Positions 58,106 to 64,000 of a DNA stretch of 64,000 nucleotides are shown here, in pieces (within the stretch, counting starts at the first letter, position 1; each line of letters starts with the position of its first letter). The stretch comes from Scatophagus argus. Lineage: Eukaryota; Chordata; Actinopteri; Scatophagidae. The notes beneath the pieces were generated by a model. That model did no database searches. It was not told where the DNA came from and saw only the letters and a program-made list of their open reading frames with translations. The stretch covers positions 782,501 through 846,500 of the forward strand of contig NC_058504.1 of the NCBI RefSeq assembly GCF_020382885.2, read 5' to 3'. Made by a program: the position numbers and the translations under genes.

Positions 58106-61100
58106 CATCCATCTCCACACCGACAGTATCATCTGCTCTGCACCTGCTCCATCCATCTCTTCTTGTGAAGTGAAATATTTGAACCTGATGTAACGTGTTG
58201 TTAGTTTTGATCTTTCAGTGGCCCGTTGGCTTCCCAGCTCACGAGCTGCCACGCACATTGTGGTGTGACATGGCCTTTAGTTGCAGGAAACCGCTCCACC
58301 TCAGAAACAATTCAAGTTGAGCAACCAAGCTAGAAATGTGGCTTTCTAAAAACATTTGTTCTGTTTTGCTTTTTGGGGCTTTTCTCTTGGTGTTGTAATG
58401 TGGCCCTCGTAAACTTAATTGTTTCCTTGCTGAGCATTCATGTGCCATATGGAGCCAAAAGTCTGCAGGCTTTCTAAAGCTGCCAAATCCTCCACCAGGT
58501 GATTTCACTGATAAACACAAGCCTCTGAGGAAGAACCAATCCGCCTTACTTAGAGCTTTCACTCAATGCAGAAAGCCGGCTTTGTGTCAGCTTCACGACT
58601 CTGTTTTGGTGTTTGGACACAAAGAGGTGACGCTGCTTCAAAGCAGCTCTTTATATCAGCAGATGGAGTCACAGAAATAAGTGGAATATGTGAGTCAGAT
58701 GTAATAAGAGTCCTGGAGGAGAGCAGCAGGACGGAGGAATCCTGGCCACAGTAGGATATCTAGCTTGTAGAATTAACATGTTTGTTCTTTCTCTATTCCT
58801 GCATCCACAGAGCAGATAAATGTTTATTTGCTCTCCAGGCCTCAGCGGTGGAGAGTGTGTGTGAGAGGCCCAGATGGGTTTTTTCAGATGTGAGTTCAGA
58901 GGCTGTAAAGCTCAGTGACAGAGCAGACTGTGCTCAAACACCAGCGGCTAGCAGGCAATTTACTCCACACCAAACATTTATTAGAGTCTAAGCTGCTGCT
59001 GCTGATGGAGGTTTATCTTCCAGGTTCACTTCTCCCTCTCTGATCCTCGGCTCAGTCCTCTTCCCTCTCTCTTCATCCCTCTGCGCTCATTTGGAACAGC
59101 ACTGACTTCTGCTCTCCAAAATGTCTAAGTGGATTAAACATCTTGGATATTTTTGGTTAATTTCCTCTCATTTTTGGGGGTCGACTGCTTAACCAAGTCT
59201 GATTATCGGGTTGAATTGTGTTTTAATTTCCATTTGGTTACTCAGTCAGACTGAGCTTGCTTCAGCATGTACCCTGTACGTGTTTTGCCTCCATTTTACT
59301 TCATTTTCCAGCACTGGAAGATAGCATGGCCACTCTTAACTCTGCCTGTGAAGCTCTGATTGGCTCTTGTTGTCTTTCCGGAGGGACAGGCAGCCCTCAG
59401 TCAGGACACGACTTGTTATTTGACTTCTAAAAGCTGGCAGCTCAGAGTCCTGTTTAGAACCTGCTTTAACATTATTTCAGACACCGCTGTCCTATTTCCT
59501 GTAAATGTTGGTCCACCACTGATGGACTCAAGGGGTCCCTCCCCGCTGGTCCCCTGAGTGCACTCTTGGACAAATCTTTTAGATGAAATGGGATAAAGGC
59601 CCTTGTGGGTGGAGGCCCTGCATGTTAAAAAAAATAGCCGTCCTCCATGTACCATGTATCACATCCAGAGATGAGTTTGCTGACTGACTTCTCTCATTTA
59701 TCTAACTATGTATAACTTGTTCGTTGGTCCCACGCGGCAGGAAGAGGAAACAGTTGGCTTGTACCACTGGTTTAGGAAAAATATTTGGATGTGACTGTTC
59801 AGTTTGGATCAGTCACTTCCTGTGTGGAGGAGCAGATTTCCCAGCAGTGACCAGACTGACATCACAATTTAATCTGGACAAACTGAGAACCTCGGTAAAA
59901 TGTCCAGGGGCGAAGCCAAGCGATGGAGAGAACAGTTGGTCCAGGAGTCTGGGCCAAACTAAATGGCGGTCTGCTCTGCAGCCAAAGGAACGGGAACACT
60001 GGAACATCCTGTCCATGTGTGGTGGCTGAGCGAGTCTTTCTAAAGCCCTGCGTCTTAATGTGCTGCCGTAACGGCCTCCACTCTGATGGCTTCACTCCCT
60101 TTGAGCTCCTGTTCAGACTCCAGAGCATCAGGGAGGTCCAACCAGGAACAGAACTGACCAAACTGGGTAATTACAAGCACACTGACCCAACAGCCACACC
60201 AGAACAGTCTGGATGGAGAAACAGGAGTTTCACGTCCTGAGTGTGTACTTCCAGCTTAACACTCAACTTTGTATTGTGGTGTATAATAAAAATTCATCTG
60301 CATGGGGCCGCGACAGTCTCTTCTTATTATAATCGAGTCCTATCTTTTGCCACTTGATTGATCTGATATTGGCTCTAATGAATGAAGTGAAAGATGTATA
60401 AGATGTTTTGTGTTTTGATGAGAGACCTTAGATTTCTCTGCCAATAAAACCCCTTTGAACTGAAAATCAAATAAGAGAGCGAGGTGCGAGAGCTTCGTGC
60501 AGATGTAATCGTGCGCCTGGTTTCTATTAGCAGATGGATTTGCCATCGGGCCGCACCATTGGTTTAACCTCCTAATCAGGTATCGCCTCGCTCGGGCCTG
60601 CTGCTGCTGCTTCAATTAGGGCGGAGAGGCTGAGAGAGACAGAGAGAAAGAGAAATAATGAAAGATGGTGGAGGAGATGCAGGAAAATGAAAGTGGCTGA
60701 CAGAGACAGATAGATGGAGAGATTCGCACGTATATGAAAGAGCTAACGGAAGATAAAAAGCGAGGGACGGAGGCCTGGAGGATGAGGTTATTGTTTATAT
60801 GCTTCATTTATTTCTTTGTCTCAACACGGTTTTTGTTTATATGCTGGCTGGTTTCATACTTTCCAGTCATACACCTTCCTGTTATTGAATCTCTGACTGT
60901 GTTGTGCTGCACTGATGGTGGCTGCAGTTCTTTTTGTTGCTTTTACTAAACATGTTAAAGTGATGTCACATTTCCAACAACAAGTCTGCATGGTTTGCTG
61001 CCAGTCAACTGTGCAAATCTCAGAGTGGCTGACTGGACTTTGGAGTGGCGGTGGTCTGCGTTGTGCTCACAAGCAAATCTGATGAAGGGTTTGCCTAAAA

Positions 61101-61859
61101 GAAGAGCAGACTTTGAGGCCTCGTCCTGGGGGGTTAACTCCCTTCCTGCGGAGGTTTTCAGCAGCTCTCCTGTAAACTGCAGCCCTGACGCGACTCTGGA
61201 AATCACTGCGTTTCCTCTCTAATTACGCCTCTGTAATGGATCCACCTGAGTGAGTTCAGCACTGGCTGTGCTTTGCTGCAGGCAGGAGACTCCATCTTGG
61301 TTTAATGGAAACTTTGTCATTCAGGCCTGCAGCTCCCTGATGCAAACAGTGAGTACTTAACTGGCTCGCTTTGCCTTCCTCCTTCGCTTCCTCTTTCTCT
61401 AGTTTCCTCCCTCTTTTTGACTCCCTCTCTGACTCTACCCGGGATTATTCTCCTCCTCTCTATCTCCCTCTGCCTCATGTTGCACCTTCCTCGTCTGGTC
61501 TTGTTCATTTCAATATTGCTTCTCTCTTCATGTCTATCTTATATGCCCCCCCCGGTTTAATTTCTTTTTTTCTAGGACTCCATCAATACGACTTGCTTTA
61601 TGCTGCTGAGCAATTGACATCCAAACCTGATCCCTGAATCTGATCCCCGGAGACCAGCAGTCGATGCCTTCACTGTTGTCAGTCAATGGAGGACATTCTG
61701 AACATTTGTCAAAGTGTTGAACCTTTGGGCGAAAGTGTAAAATGAGGAGGAATAGATGAAGTGTGGTGTGCTGTAGCCTACAGCTGTGGGTCTATTATGT
61801 CTGTGATTCACACTGTGATGAATGACAGGCTCAGCGAGAACCTGGCTGCACTGTTAGGT

Positions 61860-62650
61860 GACCAAAAATAAAATAGCTGAACGTTTGGATGGAAAGGGTT
61901 TGAATGAAGTGAAGAGATGGAAAATGATTAAAGCTTAGAGGGAAGCAAAGGTTTAGATAAAGTTTGGATGTAATTAGCTTCTGATTATTAGTACTTGGAT
62001 CCACACTTCAAGGTGAAGATTTAAATAATGACATAAAAAATTAAGTATGACTCAAAGTGATGATGATGTAATGGGATGAAGGCTGAAGATTGGAAGGAAC
62101 TGAAAGTGAATGTCTGGAGGTTTGGATGCAATAAGCATATAAGGAGGCAAGAAGCCCTTAAAAATCTAGAGGATTGGATAAGGATTAGAGTTTGAATGAG
62201 ATAATAGATTAAAAGTTTAAAGACTTTAGATTTGGACTGAGCTGGACATTTGGATGAAGTTGAACAAAGGTTTAAAGGTTGGCAGGAAGATTTGGATCAA
62301 GGTAGAAATCTGGAAATTTTGGGCAAAGGTGAAAGTTTGGAAAGGATTTCAGAATAAAAGTCTGAGGGGAAGTTTAAAGGTCAGGGTTGACAGCTTAGAT
62401 AAATATCAGTAAAGTTTGGAAGGACATTTGGATAAATTTGAGCAAAGTTTGGATGATAGTAAAGTTTTGGGGGACTTTTGTGTGGAAGGTGAAGCTTTGG
62501 GTGAAAGATTGGAATCAAAACGTTTGGAGGGAGTTTTGTGTAAACGTGAAGCTTTGGAACAATATTTGGATGAAAGTAAAGTTCTAAAAATCGTGAATGA
62601 AAACAAAGTTTAGGATGAGCTTCGAGATGAAGATTTGAATAAAGGTTTCA
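61860..62650. repeat. Degenerate purine-rich repeat region (AAAGTTTGGATGAA-like units)
   Basis: GTTTGGAT, AAAGTTTGG and GATGAAG words recur irregularly across about 800 bp (for example near 61883, 61957, 62395, 62415, 62447, 62560). The densest part is 62390-62620. It looks like an old, diverged minisatellite. Confidence 0.55.
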
Positions 62651-63721
62651 AAAAGGTGTTTATTTATATCCATTCAACAACAACAACAACATGCAGCCAA
62701 ACAGCCAGCAGCTGCTCTGACTTCTCATATCAGATTTGTTCTTTTGCCCCAAATGTATACGAGTCCATTTAATCTGCTCAGCAACCACAAATGACATTTT
62801 GAAGTCTGTGCTCATTTTCCTGCCTGAGAGGAGCAGAAACAGCCAGAGGCCCCCCCCCTCACTGTTTACCAAGTTTACATTGATGCTATCCTGCTCGACT
62901 CGAGCTGCTGTAATACGACTCAATACTTCAAGCCTCTGGCCGCTCAGCCAATATACAGAATCACAGAGTGGCTGCGGCGTGATAATAACAGCCAAAGGTA
63001 ATGTGCATGCAAGTGTAAAAGTTACAGAATGTGTCTGTGTGTGTGTTTTTGGGGTGAAATCTATACTTCTGTTTGGCTGGCAGCAGACTGATGCCACAAA
63101 CCATCAGATGGTCCGGACTCAAAGCAAACCTGCAGCAGAGCTGCATGTTAACAAGACAGTCCTGAGTGTTAGTGACTGCGAAAAACTCCATTATACATCT
63201 GTGTGTGTGTGCATATTCAGCATGTAGAAGAGTAAAAAACTGATCCAAAGTCCTTCTGATCCTTCTGGTACTGTCCCATACAAAACCAAGGTCAGTACCC
63301 CCAAACAGCATGTTTTCCAGTCCAGCTGTAAAGCCTGTCTGACTGTTGGGAGGAGGAGGTTGGGTCGGGGGGTTGGATCCACGTCCCAAACTTTACTTAA
63401 CAAACTGTTCTATTTTTGAAACAGCAGCATCATCAGATTAGAAAACACTCAGATGTGGACACGCATCAACGATGCACTTAATCTGGAAGACTTGTTGATA
63501 AATCATTAATACAAATTAAAGGTAATTAACTTTTAAAGGTTTCATACTGGAGGAAACACGCAGCCGGCTGGAGGCAGTTTGGTTGGAAGATGTTTTGAAC
63601 GCCTACAACAAGTCCCCTTTCCCACACACAGAGATGTTGTGGTGTTGTCAGGTGACCCTCCAGCCTTCCTTCAATAACAGGGTATAAATATAAAGCTGTA
63701 GATGCAGACAGATGAGCTGCT

Positions 63722-63957
63722 TCATATGGCGTTTTGACTGACAGCGTTGCCGCCGGCCCTCTTCCCTGTTAGCGGGGATGCCCTCTGCTTCTGACGCCGT
63801 TTGAAAGTCTTCTCCTCAGTTCGGCAGGAAGATGAAGGAGAGCCGGTCTGCCTGCAGAGCCTCTGCGCCTCAGGCGTCGTGTCGGAGAATTTGTTTTGTT
63901 TTTCCACCTCACTCTCACTCTTCTCCATTTTTCTGCGAGTCCTTCGCTGCTTCCCGT
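63722..63957 (-). CDS. Possible terminal exon of an unidentified gene running off the right edge
   Basis: On the minus strand a good acceptor (TATTTCTGCAG with a plausible branch site CCCACTGAG upstream) precedes a frame that, in phase 1, reads DGKQRRTRRKMEKSESEVEK and on through a basic, Ser-rich segment to NAI and TGA at 63724-63722. The family is not recognised. A second frame is also open for about 62 codons, so coding status is uncertain. Confidence 0.25.
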
Positions 63958-64000
63958 CTGCAGAAATAGATACAAGCTCAGTGGGGGTTGGTGGTGCGGA

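Larger units (their letters stand above)
53760..63721. other. Gene-poor right region (~10 kb)
   Basis: No gene recognised. It contains (GT)n at 53904-53950, a LINE/SINE-like tail near 54495-54545 (CTGGGACAGGATCCAGCTCC followed by ATGGATGGGTGGATG), (CA)n at 56207-56236, (GT)n at 56345-56365, the ATCC minisatellite at 57946-58105, and a degenerate AAGTTTGGATGAA repeat region at about 61860-62650. A short TPFELLF match near 60085 hints at a Ty3/gypsy integrase relic but is too short to call. Confidence 0.55.

Noticed and set aside
57815..58168. Open frame with repeated His-Pro-Ser-Ser
   Set aside because: It is a translation of the ATCC minisatellite with no supporting signals.
60028..60240. 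Short DGFTPFELLF match resembling Ty3/gypsy integrase (TGFSPFELLYG)
   Set aside because: Only about ten residues match and the surrounding frame has no other retroelement motif or LTR.

Overview
This is nuclear genomic DNA from a bony fish, most likely a percomorph teleost. The evidence is intron-exon genes with GT-AG introns, very many (CA)n/(GT)n microsatellites, Tc1/mariner and Rex/L2-like LINE remnants, dispersed repeats that I recognise as common in teleosts, and proteins closest in length and motif order to vertebrate families. No prokaryotic operon, CRISPR array or phage is present. The window holds four protein genes that can be assembled completely by hand, exon by exon, with consistent splice phases.

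Layout. 1-3777: left flank and probable THOC3 3' UTR, with a decayed Tc1/mariner fragment and a LINE reverse-transcriptase fragment split by a nested insertion. 3778-7509 (minus): THOC3, a WD40 subunit of the THO/TREX mRNA-export complex (6 coding exons, 322 aa). 7633-10593: intergenic, with a 17-bp perfect inverted repeat and a ~555-bp MITE-like element. 10594-28660 (minus): a shootin-family gene (16 coding exons, 647 aa), a coiled-coil and poly-proline actin-adhesion clutch protein. 28661-30113: divergent promoter region shared by head-to-head genes. 30114-32434 (plus): gm2a, the lysosomal GM2 ganglioside activator (4 exons, 196 aa). 32435-40588: intergenic, repeat-rich. 40589-52772 (plus): pcdh12, protocadherin-12 (5 coding exons, 1173 aa), with a poly(A) signal at 53730. 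53760-63721: no gene recognised, repeats and minisatellites. 63722-63957 (minus): a possible terminal exon of a gene running off the right edge.

The genes do not form a pathway. THOC3, GM2A and PCDH12 all lie on human chromosome 5q (established knowledge), so the window is a rearranged piece of the ancestral 5q block. Human SHTN1 lies on 10q, so the shootin gene here is probably a paralogue (possibly the fish shootin-3 type) retained in this block.

Most notable: three CACGTG boxes, one a perfect TFEB-type CLEAR palindrome, 120-165 bp upstream of gm2a; an unrelated MITE-like element carrying two more perfect copies of the same 10-mer; two shootin exons each bracketed by complementary TG and CA microsatellites at the splice sites; and a short candidate alternative first exon inside shootin whose donor phase matches exon 3 exactly.
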